The notes beneath the pieces were generated by a model. The model saw only the letters and a list, made by a program, of their open reading frames with translations, did not search any database and was not told the origin of the DNA. Shown here piece by piece: positions 49,279 through 57,036 of a stretch of DNA of 64,000 nucleotides (the first letter of the stretch is position 1; every line of letters begins with the position of its first letter). The stretch covers positions 1 through 64,000 of the forward strand of contig CAJTQX010000003.1 in the NCBI GenBank assembly GCA_910578425.1, written 5' to 3'. Source of the DNA: an uncultured Anaerotignum sp. (lineage in GTDB: Bacteria; Bacillota; Clostridia; Lachnospirales; Anaerotignaceae). The position numbers and the translations under genes were made by a program.

Positions 49279-50286
49279 ATGTTTGATATCGGGAAAATCC
49301 CGCCGGAAATACTGGAAAAAATCGTTATGCGGCCCATGCGGGACAGCCGCGTGAAGCGTCCGGAGGTGCTTCTGCGCCCCAAAACGGGGGAGGACTGCTC
49401 CGCTGTGGATTTCGACGGGGAGTACTGTGTGCTTTCGGCAGACCCTATTACAGGCGCGGCGGCGGATATTGGCTATCTGGCGGTGCAGATCAACTGTAAT
49501 GACGTTTATGCCGCAGGGGCGGAGCCGGTCGGGCTTTTGCTGACCGTCCTTCTGCCGCCGGAAAGCGGAGAGGAGCTTTTGCAGGAAATTATGGACGGTG
49601 CGTTCCGCGGCGCGGGGGAGCGGAATGTAGAAATTCTCGGCGGGCATACAGAAGTGACGGATGCGGTATGCAAACCGCTGGTTTCGGCGGCGGTTATTGG
49701 CAGGACGCGCGGCAGGAAAATACTTTCCACAGGCGGCGCAAGGCAGGGGCAGGATATCCTTATGACAAAATGGGCAGGTACGGAGGGTACGGCGATTCTG
49801 GCGGAGGAAAAGGAAAGCCTGCTGAAAAGGCACATGACTGTGGAAGAACTGGAAAGTGCTAAGGGCTTCAAGGCATTTCTTTCTGTGGGGAAGGAATCGG
49901 AAATAGCCTTCGCGCATGGGGCAACGGCAATGCATGACGCAACGGAAGGCGGCATTTTGGGCGCGGTCTGGGAGGTTGCGGAGTGTTCTGGATGCGGCGT
50001 GGAGGTGTTCGCGGAGGAAATACCTGTCCGAAAGGAAACGGCGAAAGTCTGCGGCGCGCTGGGCATTGACCCGCTGCGGCTGATTTCCAGCGGCACGATG
50101 GTGATTGCGGCGGATAATGGGCAGGAGCTTGCGGAAAAGCTGCGGCAGGCCGGTGTTCCGGCGGCGGTCATTGGAAGGGTAACGGAGAGCGGGAGAGTTC
50201 TTGTTTCCGGCGGAAGGAAAATACCTCTGGAACAGCCGGAAACGGACGCGCTTTATGCCGCGCTGAAACGACAGCAGGAGCGGTAA
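49279..50286 (+). CDS. AIR synthase-related protein (HypE/ThiL-like)
   Basis: A 335-residue PurM/HypE superfamily enzyme: MFDIGKIPPEILEKIVMRPM, EDCSAVDF (metal Asp), SADPITGAAADIGYLAVQINCNDVYAAGAEPVG (ATP and metal loop), GGHTEVTDAVCKPLVSAAVIGR and the DATEGGILGAVWEVAECS region. HypE makes the cyano ligand for [NiFe] hydrogenase, but no other hyp genes are present, so the product may instead be another AIR-synthase-type kinase or ligase. Terminator follows at 50309. Confidence 0.82.
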   Translation: MFDIGKIPPEILEKIVMRPMRDSRVKRPEVLLRPKTGEDCSAVDFDGEYCVLSADPITGAAADIGYLAVQINCNDVYAAGAEPVGLLLTVLLPPESGEELLQEIMDGAFRGAGERNVEILGGHTEVTDAVCKPLVSAAVIGRTRGRKILSTGGARQGQDILMTKWAGTEGTAILAEEKESLLKRHMTVEELESAKGFKAFLSVGKESEIAFAHGATAMHDATEGGILGAVWEVAECSGCGVEVFAEEIPVRKETAKVCGALGIDPLRLISSGTMVIAADNGQELAEKLRQAGVPAAVIGRVTESGRVLVSGGRKIPLEQPETDALYAALKRQQER

Positions 50287-50308
50287 TAACGATACAATGA
50301 GAAGCAAA

Positions 50309-50352
50309 CAGGCTCCGCATAGCTGGAAATTCGCTGTGCGGAGCCTGTTTTT
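50309..50352. terminator. Strong terminator of the HypE-like gene, shared with the 29-aa gene
   Basis: CAGGCTCCGCATAGC / GCTGTGCGGAGCCTG followed by TTTTTA; the minus-strand 29-aa gene ends at its edge. Confidence 0.85.
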
Positions 50353-50440
50353 AATCCAAAAGGTTACGGTTTTTCATGCTTTCGATTGCGTGAATCGTAC
50401 ACGCGAAGCCTGCAATCAATGCAAACATAACGATTCTCAT
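50351..50440 (-). CDS. 29-aa hydrophobic small protein
   Basis: MRIVMFALIAGFACTIHAIE followed by SMKNRNLLD. A strong GGAGG lies seven bases before the ATG. One predicted membrane helix. It is too short for most gene finders. It is in convergent position with the HypE-like gene and downstream of the moxR-DUF58 pair, in the same direction; an intervening plus-strand-type hairpin separates it. No family is recognised. Possible membrane-active regulator or toxin, unproven. Confidence 0.5.
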   Translation of the reverse strand: MRIVMFALIAGFACTIHAIESMKNRNLLD

Positions 50441-50478
50441 GTTTTAACCTCCAGAAAATCCGGGGGATTGCGGTTGAC

Positions 50479-50526
50479 GCAGGGGCAGCCCCCCGCTGAG
50501 GGGGAACGCCCTGCGCATTTTTTACC
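50479..50526 (+). terminator. Possible plus-strand terminator or hairpin between DUF58 and small ORF
   Basis: GCAGGG ... CCCTGC arms with inner GCCCCCC / GGGGG and a TTTTTT tail on the plus strand. Confidence 0.4.
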
Positions 50527-51388
50527 CGTTCAGCAGTTGTTCCAGCACAGCCAGCAGGGGCGTTTCCGTATCTGTCCGACAGTACCCCGCGCCGCGCCGC
50601 CAGCAAAATTCACGCAGGGCAGATTCCTGCTGGCGCAAAGCCTGTTTATAGGCGGAAACGGCATGTTCGGAAAGTTCCAGATCCCGCGTTTCGCCCGTTT
50701 CACTGTCCACTAGGCGTACCATACCGCCCTTCTGCGGTTCGATTTCCTCCGGCGTCAATATGCGCAGAAGATACACCTCCTGTTTTTTCTCCTGAAGAAG
50801 CTTTACAGCATCCCAGGGAGCCTGTTCGGAAAGAAAATCTGACAGAATGATGGAAACGCCGCGTCCCAGCCCGCTCCTTTCGCGGATTGCCCGCAGGTAA
50901 TCCGTTCCGCCGCCGAGCTCCAGCCCCTCCAGAAAGTCCAGCGTTTCGGCGAGCTGTCCCTTTTTTGTGACGCCCTGCTTCTGCGCCCCGGCTTTCTCTC
51001 CAAAAGCGAAAATCTGTGTCCGGTCGCCGCCGCCAGCCGCAATATACGCCAGAGACGCGGCAAGGGCCTTTGCCATTACTGCTTTCCCACCGAAATCCAT
51101 AGATTTGCTGGTATCCAGAAAAAGATTGACTGCCGCCTGTTTTTCTTCCAGAAACAGCTTCAAATAGAGCTTATCAAAACGACCGTAGCCGTTCCAGTCT
51201 ACCCGCCGAAGGTCGTCCCCCGGGATATATTCGCGGAAATCGGAAAATTCCAGAGAACTGCCCTTTGCGGAGGATTTGCGTCCGCCGCTGTACCCGACCG
51301 CGCCGAGCCTTTCTGTCAGCCCGATGGAAAGGCGTTCCAGCTTTGCGATGTATTCCTTTGTGAAAATGGTTTTCAAATCCTCCATCAT
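50522..51388 (-). CDS. DUF58-domain (VWA-like) protein
   Basis: A 288-residue protein of the DUF58 family: KGSSLEFSDFREYIPGDDLRRVDWNGYGRFDKLYLKLFLEE (DUF58 core) and FLDTSKSMDFG as the VWA-type metal site. It pairs with MoxR ATPases in many bacteria, where it probably acts as an adaptor in protein assembly. Start overlaps moxR stop by four bases. Minus-strand, followed by the 29-aa gene. Confidence 0.9.
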   Translation of the reverse strand: MMEDLKTIFTKEYIAKLERLSIGLTERLGAVGYSGGRKSSAKGSSLEFSDFREYIPGDDLRRVDWNGYGRFDKLYLKLFLEEKQAAVNLFLDTSKSMDFGGKAVMAKALAASLAYIAAGGGDRTQIFAFGEKAGAQKQGVTKKGQLAETLDFLEGLELGGGTDYLRAIRERSGLGRGVSIILSDFLSEQAPWDAVKLLQEKKQEVYLLRILTPEEIEPQKGGMVRLVDSETGETRDLELSEHAVSAYKQALRQQESALREFCWRRGAGYCRTDTETPLLAVLEQLLNG

Positions 51389-52344
51389 AACAACGCCTCG
51401 ATGATTCCGTCTACGGTTTTTCCTTCCGCAATGCCTTCAAAATTCAAAAACAGTCTGTGACGCAGGGCAGGCTTTGCCGCCGCCCTGACGTCCTCATAGG
51501 AAACATTATAGCGTCCTTCTGTCAGGGCCAGTATGCGTGCCGCCTGCATGATTGCCTGAGCACCTCTGGGGCTTGCGCCGTAGCGGATGTACTTCTTTAC
51601 ATCCTCCGGCGCGCCTTCGTATTCAGGGTGTGTTTTCAGCGTGACTTCCATCATATAATCCGCCACAGGCTCTGCAATGGGGACTGTCTGCGCAATGCGC
51701 CGCAGTTCCAGCAGCTTCGTGCCGTCGCAGACCTTCTGCGGTTCCTGCTGGTCTTCTGTTGTTGTCATCATTACGATTTTGAGCAGCTCCTCTTTATTGG
51801 GGAAACCGACGTCCAGCTTGAACAAAAACCTGTCCATCTGCGCTTCGGGCAGGGGGTAAGTGCCTTCGCTTTCCAGCGGGTTCTGTGTTGCCAGCACAAA
51901 AAACGGTTCCGGCAGAGCATAGGTCGAGCTGCCGCCTGTGACGGTATGCTCCTGCATGGCTTCCAGCAACGCGCTCTGCGTTTTGGGCGTGGCGCGGTTG
52001 ATCTCGTCTGCCAGAACAATATTGGAAAATATGGGTCCCTGCCGGAACTCCATACGCATCCCCTCTCCGTCCTTTATCATAACGGATGTACCCGTAACAT
52101 CGGCAGGCATGAGGTCAGGCGTGAACTGTATCCGCGAGAACTGCAGGTCCAACACTTTCCCGATGGTTTTTACCAGCTGGGTTTTGCCCAGGCCGGGCAG
52201 CCCCTCCAACAGCACGTTCCCGCCGGCAACCATTGCGGTCAGTACGTCCCGTATCAATGCTTTCTGCCCAATGATGGCTTTGCCGATTTCCTGCTCTATT
52301 GCTTCAAAATCCTGCCGGAAAGCGAGGATAGCTTCTTCTGTCAT
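51385..52344 (-). CDS. MoxR-family AAA+ ATPase
   Basis: A 319-residue AAA+ ATPase: Walker A EGLPGLGKTQLVKTI, Walker B NIVLADEINRATPKTQSALLEAMQEHTV, sensor 1 ATQNPLESEGTYPLPEAQMDRF. MoxR proteins act as chaperones for assembly of metal-cofactor or VWA-containing complexes. Operon with DUF58; GAGGAGCAAC on the minus strand before the ATG. The divergent diguanylate cyclase gene starts 300 bases away. Confidence 0.93.
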   Translation of the reverse strand: MTEEAILAFRQDFEAIEQEIGKAIIGQKALIRDVLTAMVAGGNVLLEGLPGLGKTQLVKTIGKVLDLQFSRIQFTPDLMPADVTGTSVMIKDGEGMRMEFRQGPIFSNIVLADEINRATPKTQSALLEAMQEHTVTGGSSTYALPEPFFVLATQNPLESEGTYPLPEAQMDRFLFKLDVGFPNKEELLKIVMMTTTEDQQEPQKVCDGTKLLELRRIAQTVPIAEPVADYMMEVTLKTHPEYEGAPEDVKKYIRYGASPRGAQAIMQAARILALTEGRYNVSYEDVRAAAKPALRHRLFLNFEGIAEGKTVDGIIEALL

Positions 52345-52517
52345 ACGTGTTGCTCCTCTCTGTTTTGTTTTACTGCTTCAATTATAAAACGATTTTTCCC
52401 GCAGCGTCAATGAAAGAGGGAAAATGTAAGGGTTTCCACAGAAAAAATTTCGTTTTTCTTAAAAAACGGGGGGACAAAGTGCTTTGTGCGCATTTTCATG
52501 AAACAATGGAAACGCTA

Positions 52518-52546
52518 TTGTACTTTTTTAAGGTTTATGGTATCAT
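52518..52546 (+). promoter_or_regulatory. Promoter of the diguanylate cyclase gene
   Basis: TTGTAC, 17 bp, TATCAT with TGG extension, giving a leader of about 90 bases. Confidence 0.7.
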
Positions 52547-52643
52547 GTTTTACATAAATACTGTCAAAGTTTTCTGCGGGGCAATGCCGCGCAGACAGTT
52601 CGGAAACGGAAAAAACGGCAGGAAAGCGGAGGAAAAAAGCGGG

Positions 52644-53774
52644 ATGAACATGGTTGGTTCCAGTGCCTTCAGGGAAGGACGAAAAGAGATTGCGGATAAA
52701 TTACTGCGCCGCCATTTCTTAGCGGGAGTGGGAATGGCTTTTTTGATTGCTGTTTTGGAAGTCGTGCTGTATTTTGTGGAGGAGAGCGCGGGGCTGCTCC
52801 AAAACAGTCAGACGGCGTATTTGTACAGGTGCGTGCTGCTGCCGACAGGCCTGGATATTATCGCCATATGTATTGTTCTGGGCGTCTGGCGGTATATGAA
52901 AAACAACCGCGTAATGGCGTATGCAGTATCGCTGATGCACATGTTTTTTGCGTTTATCGTGTATTCCACACACATCCAGTTTCCTTCCCTGTATATCTTT
53001 TTTGCGATTGCAATACTGTTGACAACAGCATACGGCGATGTAGTTATGACAAGCATCGTGACAGCTCTGAGCATTATTCTGAAAATCATTTCGGATATCA
53101 GTCCTGCGGCGTATCCGATACGCTCGCTTTCCTCGGCGATAGATTTTCGGCTGGAACGCCAGAACTTCATCGTATCGCTGATTGCGCTGGGGACGTTTTA
53201 CCTGATCTGCCTTGTGATGATTGCCATTGAACGGGAAAAAAATGCGCTCAGCATACAGCAGGAGCGGGAAAATGTTCAGCTTTTCCAGAAAATCATGACC
53301 GATACGCTGACGGGTGTGCATAACCGCAACGCGCTCCGCCTGAGCTTTGACAGGGTGATTGCAGATAAAACGGATACGGAATATATTCTTGCAATGCTGG
53401 ATATTGATTATTTTAAGAATGTAAACGATACCTATGGGCATCTGGTCGGAGATTCCTACCTACAGGAGCTTGGCAAGGTGCTGGACCATGTGCCGGACGC
53501 AGAAGCATTCCGCTTCGGCGGGGACGAGTTCTGCCTGCTTTTTATGGGCTGCACCCGAAAACAGGTGGAGGAACGCTGCCGCGCGGCGCAGGAAAAATTT
53601 CTTGGGAATGACCTTTGCAGGAAATACGCTGAAGTGAACGTCAGCTTTGGGCTGGCGCAGTATGATGGTAAAATCACCCCTTCGGAATGGGTGCAGCGCG
53701 CAGACCACGCGCTTTATGAAGCGAAGAAAAACCGCGGCTCAATCTGCTTCTACCAGCCGGAGGAAACGGAGTAA
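52644..53774 (+). CDS. Membrane-bound GGDEF diguanylate cyclase
   Basis: A 376-residue protein with five or six helices in the first 210 residues (FLAGVGMAFLIAVLEVVLYF; LLPTGLDIIAICIVLGVW; VSLMHMFFAFIVY; LYIFFAIAILLTTA; VTALSIILKII; LIALGTFYLICLVMIAI), then a GGDEF domain (about 225-370). The active motif is intact (FRFGGDEFCLLF, LDIDYFKNVNDTYGH). The I-site RxxD is HVPD, so product inhibition may be lost. It makes cyclic di-GMP from GTP. Start is the ATG after GGAGG; a longer upstream frame to 52347 overlaps the promoter and is rejected. No EAL domain. Confidence 0.9.
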   Translation: MNMVGSSAFREGRKEIADKLLRRHFLAGVGMAFLIAVLEVVLYFVEESAGLLQNSQTAYLYRCVLLPTGLDIIAICIVLGVWRYMKNNRVMAYAVSLMHMFFAFIVYSTHIQFPSLYIFFAIAILLTTAYGDVVMTSIVTALSIILKIISDISPAAYPIRSLSSAIDFRLERQNFIVSLIALGTFYLICLVMIAIEREKNALSIQQERENVQLFQKIMTDTLTGVHNRNALRLSFDRVIADKTDTEYILAMLDIDYFKNVNDTYGHLVGDSYLQELGKVLDHVPDAEAFRFGGDEFCLLFMGCTRKQVEERCRAAQEKFLGNDLCRKYAEVNVSFGLAQYDGKITPSEWVQRADHALYEAKKNRGSICFYQPEETE

Positions 53775-53788
53775 CAGGAAAATAATAA

Positions 53789-53826
53789 GAAAAGCGGCTT
53801 TCTCAATATGGAAAAGCCGCTTTTCG
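53789..53826. terminator. Bidirectional terminator after the diguanylate cyclase
   Basis: AAAAGCGGCTTT / AAAGCCGCTTTT with loop CTCAATATGG; flanked by A and T runs. Confidence 0.8.
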
Positions 53827-54054
53827 TTATTCATCTTTTCCGACTGCAAAAATGACAACAGAGGCAATGATAATGCATACCGTCAGCAACAATGCGGCTA
53901 TGCATGGGTCGCTTTTTGCATAATACCATGAGTTTGTATACCATGAGCCGCCGGAAATTTTATCTAAAGCCTGTATTATGCTCAGCGTGTAAATTTCCAG
54001 AGACAGGCAAAGCCCGCCCCCAATCATTCCCATTAACCCAATTGATTTTTTCAT
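53827..54054 (-). CDS. Small membrane protein, two helices (75 aa)
   Basis: A 75-residue protein: SIGLMGMIGGGLCLSLEIYTLSI and PCIAALLLTVCIIIASVVIFAVG with a short polar loop. Function unknown. GGGGGAAG precedes the ATG; a longer upstream frame overlaps the copper-amine-oxidase-like gene and is not used. Last gene in the sigma-factor operon. Confidence 0.65.
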   Translation of the reverse strand: MKKSIGLMGMIGGGLCLSLEIYTLSIIQALDKISGGSWYTNSWYYAKSDPCIAALLLTVCIIIASVVIFAVGKDE

Positions 54055-54103
54055 GTATCTTCCCCCATTCCCTGAAAAGCTTTTATCCGATATATGTATC
54101 CCC

Positions 54104-54787
54104 TCATTCAGCGAAGGTATAAAATCCAGCGCAGATTTCCTCTTTGTGTGCCAGCAGAGCTTCATATTCTGCTTTCTGTTCCACATTGGCAGGGTCATAC
54201 TGCACGTCAGAGGCGTTTACGCAGAGCCAGACTGCATTGTTATCCCTGTAGATTTCCGCGTAGGGGACTGCAAAATTTTCTCTGACTTCATTCTCCCAGT
54301 CCTGCAAAGAAAACCGCACCAGAGAAAACACAAGCATTTCGTCCGATGGGTCATAAAAATGAAGCATTGCGGCTACGTCATTCTGGCTCTCCAAAACATG
54401 AAAGCTGTCTTTCGCGCAGCTCTCCGGCAGGAATACACCCGCTCGCAGACTGCCGCTTTCATAGAGAATATGGTCTTTGCTCATAAAATACGCCGTTTTT
54501 GTATTTCCGTTCCAGCGCATTTCCAGACCGGCCTGCTCTGCGGCAGCCTGCACAAGGGGAAGGGCCGTACTGCCGCTTTCCGCCGTAATGCCGCACTGCG
54601 CCGCCATCTGCCGCACCGGAAGCATGACAATATTATTTTTCTCAAATATATGCCCAATGTTTCGTTCTGCCTGCATTTCTCCGTTTACCACCATGGTTGT
54701 ATGCTCCATAGCAAGCACCTGCGCATTTGCGGCAAATGCCGGCACTGTGAACAGGCACGCCGCCAGCATGAAAAGCCATTTTTTCAT
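54104..54787 (-). CDS. Exported protein with copper-amine-oxidase-N-like domain
   Basis: A 227-residue protein: signal peptide (1-20, MKKWLFMLAACLFTVPAFAA), then MVVNGEMQAERNIGHIFEKNNIVMLPVRQMAAQCG resembling the copper amine oxidase N-terminal domain that is common in exported proteins of Clostridia, plus an undefined C-terminal half. Role unknown; surface protein. Lies between the 87-aa gene and the two-helix gene, both in the sigma-operon. Confidence 0.65.
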   Translation of the reverse strand: MKKWLFMLAACLFTVPAFAANAQVLAMEHTTMVVNGEMQAERNIGHIFEKNNIVMLPVRQMAAQCGITAESGSTALPLVQAAAEQAGLEMRWNGNTKTAYFMSKDHILYESGSLRAGVFLPESCAKDSFHVLESQNDVAAMLHFYDPSDEMLVFSLVRFSLQDWENEVRENFAVPYAEIYRDNNAVWLCVNASDVQYDPANVEQKAEYEALLAHKEEICAGFYTFAE

Positions 54788-54821
54788 GTTATACCCTCCG
54801 TATATCTCTGTTTTAAGGTCT

Positions 54822-54848
54822 GTTCAGACGGTTCAGACGGTTCAGGGT
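54822..54848. repeat. 9-bp tandem repeat at the end of the 87-aa gene
   Basis: GTTCAGACG twice, then GTTCAGGGT; the last copy overlaps the stop codon. Likely slippage. Confidence 0.6.
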
Positions 54849-55105
54849 CTATCCTGCCAGTTGTTGATTGTCCGAATGATTTCAGCGTGGATACGCTCCA
54901 CTTCCTCAATCCTGACCGCTGAAATCCTCCGGCATTCTGCTTCAAAATCAATTCCCGGAAACAGCTTTCTCAGCAGACGGTTTATCTCAGGCGATGCGCC
55001 CCTGCCTGCTTTTACCAGCTCCGATGCCGGAAACAGGCTGAGGGCGGATTTTAAGACCGACTGTTCCACATTTTTGATTTCTTCAAAACTCCTGATTTTT
55101 TTCAC
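54842..55105 (-). CDS. Hypothetical protein (87 aa)
   Basis: An 87-residue helical acidic protein (KKIRSFEEIKNVEQSVLKSALSLF; EINRLLRKLFPGIDFEAECRRISAVRIEEVERIHAEII). Start is GTG nine bases after AGGAGGG; upstream frame extends into the anti-sigma gene. Family not recognised. Codirectional with the sigma/anti-sigma pair, 24 bases downstream. Confidence 0.6.
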   Translation of the reverse strand: MKKIRSFEEIKNVEQSVLKSALSLFPASELVKAGRGASPEINRLLRKLFPGIDFEAECRRISAVRIEEVERIHAEIIRTINNWQDRP

Positions 55106-55128
55106 TTCCGTCTGCCCTCCTGCAGCAG

Positions 55129-56265
55129 TTACTCTGTTCCAAGCAGGATTTCGACGCGGCGGTATGTTGCGCCGACTTCCTCCTGCCCCTGTGTCTGCCA
55201 TTCGATTTCGCCAATTGTGCCCAGCTCTGACAAAAACGCCCCTAAATTTTCCACAGGGATCATGACGGAAATGCTGGAGCCGTTCGCGCTTTCTTCAAAA
55301 CCTGCATAATCTTCTGCCGCCTGAAGCACAGAGCCATATACGTCCGTACCGCTGTTCTGCGGGCGCAGCTTCAGCAGATCACCCGATTTGGGCTCTGCCG
55401 CAGAATACGGCGTAATGCTGCTGTCAGAACTGCTGTTCTCTGTGGATTCCGTTTCGTCTGCGGCTTTTGCCAGGACGGGTGCCGCCGGTGGAGCAGCAGG
55501 AGCAGACAGCGATGCGGTTTCCGGCACAGGTGTAGAGCGAAGCATAAGGTTCGGTGTGCTTTCCGGCTCGGGCTGTGCAGGTTCCTGCGGCGCGGTGTGT
55601 GCCGCCTCATTTGTCATGGGTTGCGCCGTTTCTTCCGGTGCGGGCATATTTTCCACATCTGCTTTCTGCGTCTGCACTGTTTCCTCCGTACCGCCTGCTG
55701 CCGGAATAGGCGCGGCAGCGTCTTCCGGCAAAGCGTCTGTTTGTATGCTTTCCGCTCCGCCTTCGTCAGGCAGGTTTGACGTAAGCTGCACAGGTTCCGG
55801 CGGGGTTTGGCGCATGTTCATAACGCCGCTGATTCCTCCGGCTGCCGCAACGACCAGAACAGCCGCCGCGATAAGGCTCAGCCCTTTCCAGCTGTGCCGC
55901 TGTTTTTTGCCTCGTTCTTTTTCTGCTTTGGCTTTTTGCAGAATCTCTGTTTTCCGCACGACCTTCCACTCCACAGGGGGTGTGCTGACATGATTCGGCA
56001 ATATTGCCGTTTCGTTCGATTCCTCTGTTTCCTCCGCCAAAGAGCCAGCCGCCGCAATTTTCTGCATCAGTTCTGCATGGTAGCCCTCCGGCAGCTCCGC
56101 TTCGGGGAGGGAACGCAGCGTTTCCATAACGGCCATATGCTGTGACGCGGCTTTTCGACATTCCGGGCATTCCGCCAGATGCGCCTTGATTTCCGCGGAT
56201 TCTTCCGGCGTTGTTTCCCACTCCATATAGATCCAGAGAAGTTCCCTGCATTCTTCACACTTCAT
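55129..56265 (-). CDS. Zinc-finger anti-sigma factor with membrane anchor
   Basis: A 378-residue protein. Residues 1-40 are a zf-HC2 motif (CEECRELLW ... HLAECPECRK), which binds the sigma factor. About 130-155 is a transmembrane helix (GLSLIAAAVLVVAAAGGISGV), then a long Pro/Ala/Glu/Thr-rich region and a C-terminal globular domain near 310-378 (YGSVLQAAEDYAGFEESANGSSISVMIPVENLG). It probably keeps the upstream sigma factor inactive until an envelope signal is sensed. Start overlaps the sigma gene by 11 bases; AAAGGAGGG precedes the ATG. Confidence 0.87.
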   Translation of the reverse strand: MKCEECRELLWIYMEWETTPEESAEIKAHLAECPECRKAASQHMAVMETLRSLPEAELPEGYHAELMQKIAAAGSLAEETEESNETAILPNHVSTPPVEWKVVRKTEILQKAKAEKERGKKQRHSWKGLSLIAAAVLVVAAAGGISGVMNMRQTPPEPVQLTSNLPDEGGAESIQTDALPEDAAAPIPAAGGTEETVQTQKADVENMPAPEETAQPMTNEAAHTAPQEPAQPEPESTPNLMLRSTPVPETASLSAPAAPPAAPVLAKAADETESTENSSSDSSITPYSAAEPKSGDLLKLRPQNSGTDVYGSVLQAAEDYAGFEESANGSSISVMIPVENLGAFLSELGTIGEIEWQTQGQEEVGATYRRVEILLGTE

Positions 56266-56899
56266 GGAAGCGTCCCTCCTTTCTTTTCTTATGACGGAGC
56301 GAAACGCCATTCCGTTCCCTGTTTTTTAATATTTCTTCTTTTAATTGACTGCGTGCGCGGCAGATGCGGGATTTCACTGTGCCCAAAGGCATTTCCAACG
56401 TTTCCGCAATTTCCTCATAGGAGAGCCCGCGGATATCGCGCAGCGTTACAGCCGCTTTATGTTCAGGGGAGAGCTTTTCCATAGCAAGCAGTATTTCCCG
56501 CTGTTTTTCCTGCCGCAGGAGCACCTCCTCCGGCGTTTCCCGCTCATCGGCAATCTGCAATGCCCACGCGCCTTCTTCGTTCTGCATCTCCTGCTCCAAA
56601 GAAAGGCTCGGCTTGCCTTTGCGTTTCCGCATTTCATCAATGCAGGCGTTTACCGTTATTCTGTAAATCCATGTGGAAAATGCGGCGCGTTCATCAAAAT
56701 TGGGGATATTTCGGAAAACCTTCAAAAAGACTTCCTGCGAAATATCCTTTGCGTCTTCACTGCTGCCAGCCATGCGCAGCGCGATATTATAAACTCTTTT
56801 TTCATGCGCAAGCACAAGCTGCTCAAATGCCGTCATATCTCCGCGTTTTGCCAGAGAAATCAGTATTTTTTCCGACTGCTCCGTCATCGGCATATCCAC
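56255..56899 (-). CDS. Extracytoplasmic-function sigma factor (SigW/RpoE-like)
   Basis: A 214-residue ECF sigma factor: region 2 (MTAFEQLVLAHEKRVYNIALRMAGSSEDAKDISQEVFLKVFRNIPNF, AFSTWIYRITVNACIDEMRKRK) and region 4 HTH (LSPEHKAAVTLRDIRGLSYEEIAETLEMPLGTVKSRICRARSQL). Cotranslated with its anti-sigma factor. Start is GTG eight bases after GGAGG; ATG at 56893 is also possible. A terminator-like hairpin lies between its promoter and ribosome-binding site. Confidence 0.93.
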   Translation of the reverse strand: MDMPMTEQSEKILISLAKRGDMTAFEQLVLAHEKRVYNIALRMAGSSEDAKDISQEVFLKVFRNIPNFDERAAFSTWIYRITVNACIDEMRKRKGKPSLSLEQEMQNEEGAWALQIADERETPEEVLLRQEKQREILLAMEKLSPEHKAAVTLRDIRGLSYEEIAETLEMPLGTVKSRICRARSQLKEEILKNRERNGVSLRHKKRKEGRFHEV

Positions 56900-56916
56900 A
56901 TCTGTCACCTCCGTTC

Positions 56917-56955
56917 AAAAAAGCTGACGGCAGCGTCTGCTTTACCCTGCCGTCA
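56917..56955 (-). terminator. Terminator-like hairpin in the leader of the sigma operon
   Basis: Minus strand TGACGGCAG / CTGCCGTCA followed by GCTTTTTTG, about 10 bases before the sigma gene's ribosome-binding site and 15-40 bases after the predicted transcription start. Confidence 0.65.
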
Positions 56956-56967
56956 CGATACATCTTC

Positions 56968-56996
56968 ATTCTATCATATGTCCATATTCGCAACAA
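56968..56996 (-). promoter_or_regulatory. Promoter of the sigma operon
   Basis: Minus strand TTGTTG, 17 bp, TAGAAT with a TGA extension. It reads through the leader hairpin at 56917-56955. Confidence 0.6.
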
Positions 56997-57036
56997 GCAT
57001 TATTTCTGCGGCTTTTCGCCTCAAAACGACGTTGTT

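Noticed and set aside
49279..50286. Hydrogenase maturation locus
   Set aside because: Only the HypE-like gene is present; no other hyp genes or hydrogenase subunits nearby.
52347..52643. N-terminal extension of the diguanylate cyclase
   Set aside because: It lies mostly upstream of the promoter at 52518-52546, and a good ribosome-binding site precedes the ATG at 52644.
54822..54848. Short tandem repeat considered as a CRISPR or regulatory array
   Set aside because: Only three units of nine bases without spacers; slippage is a simpler explanation.
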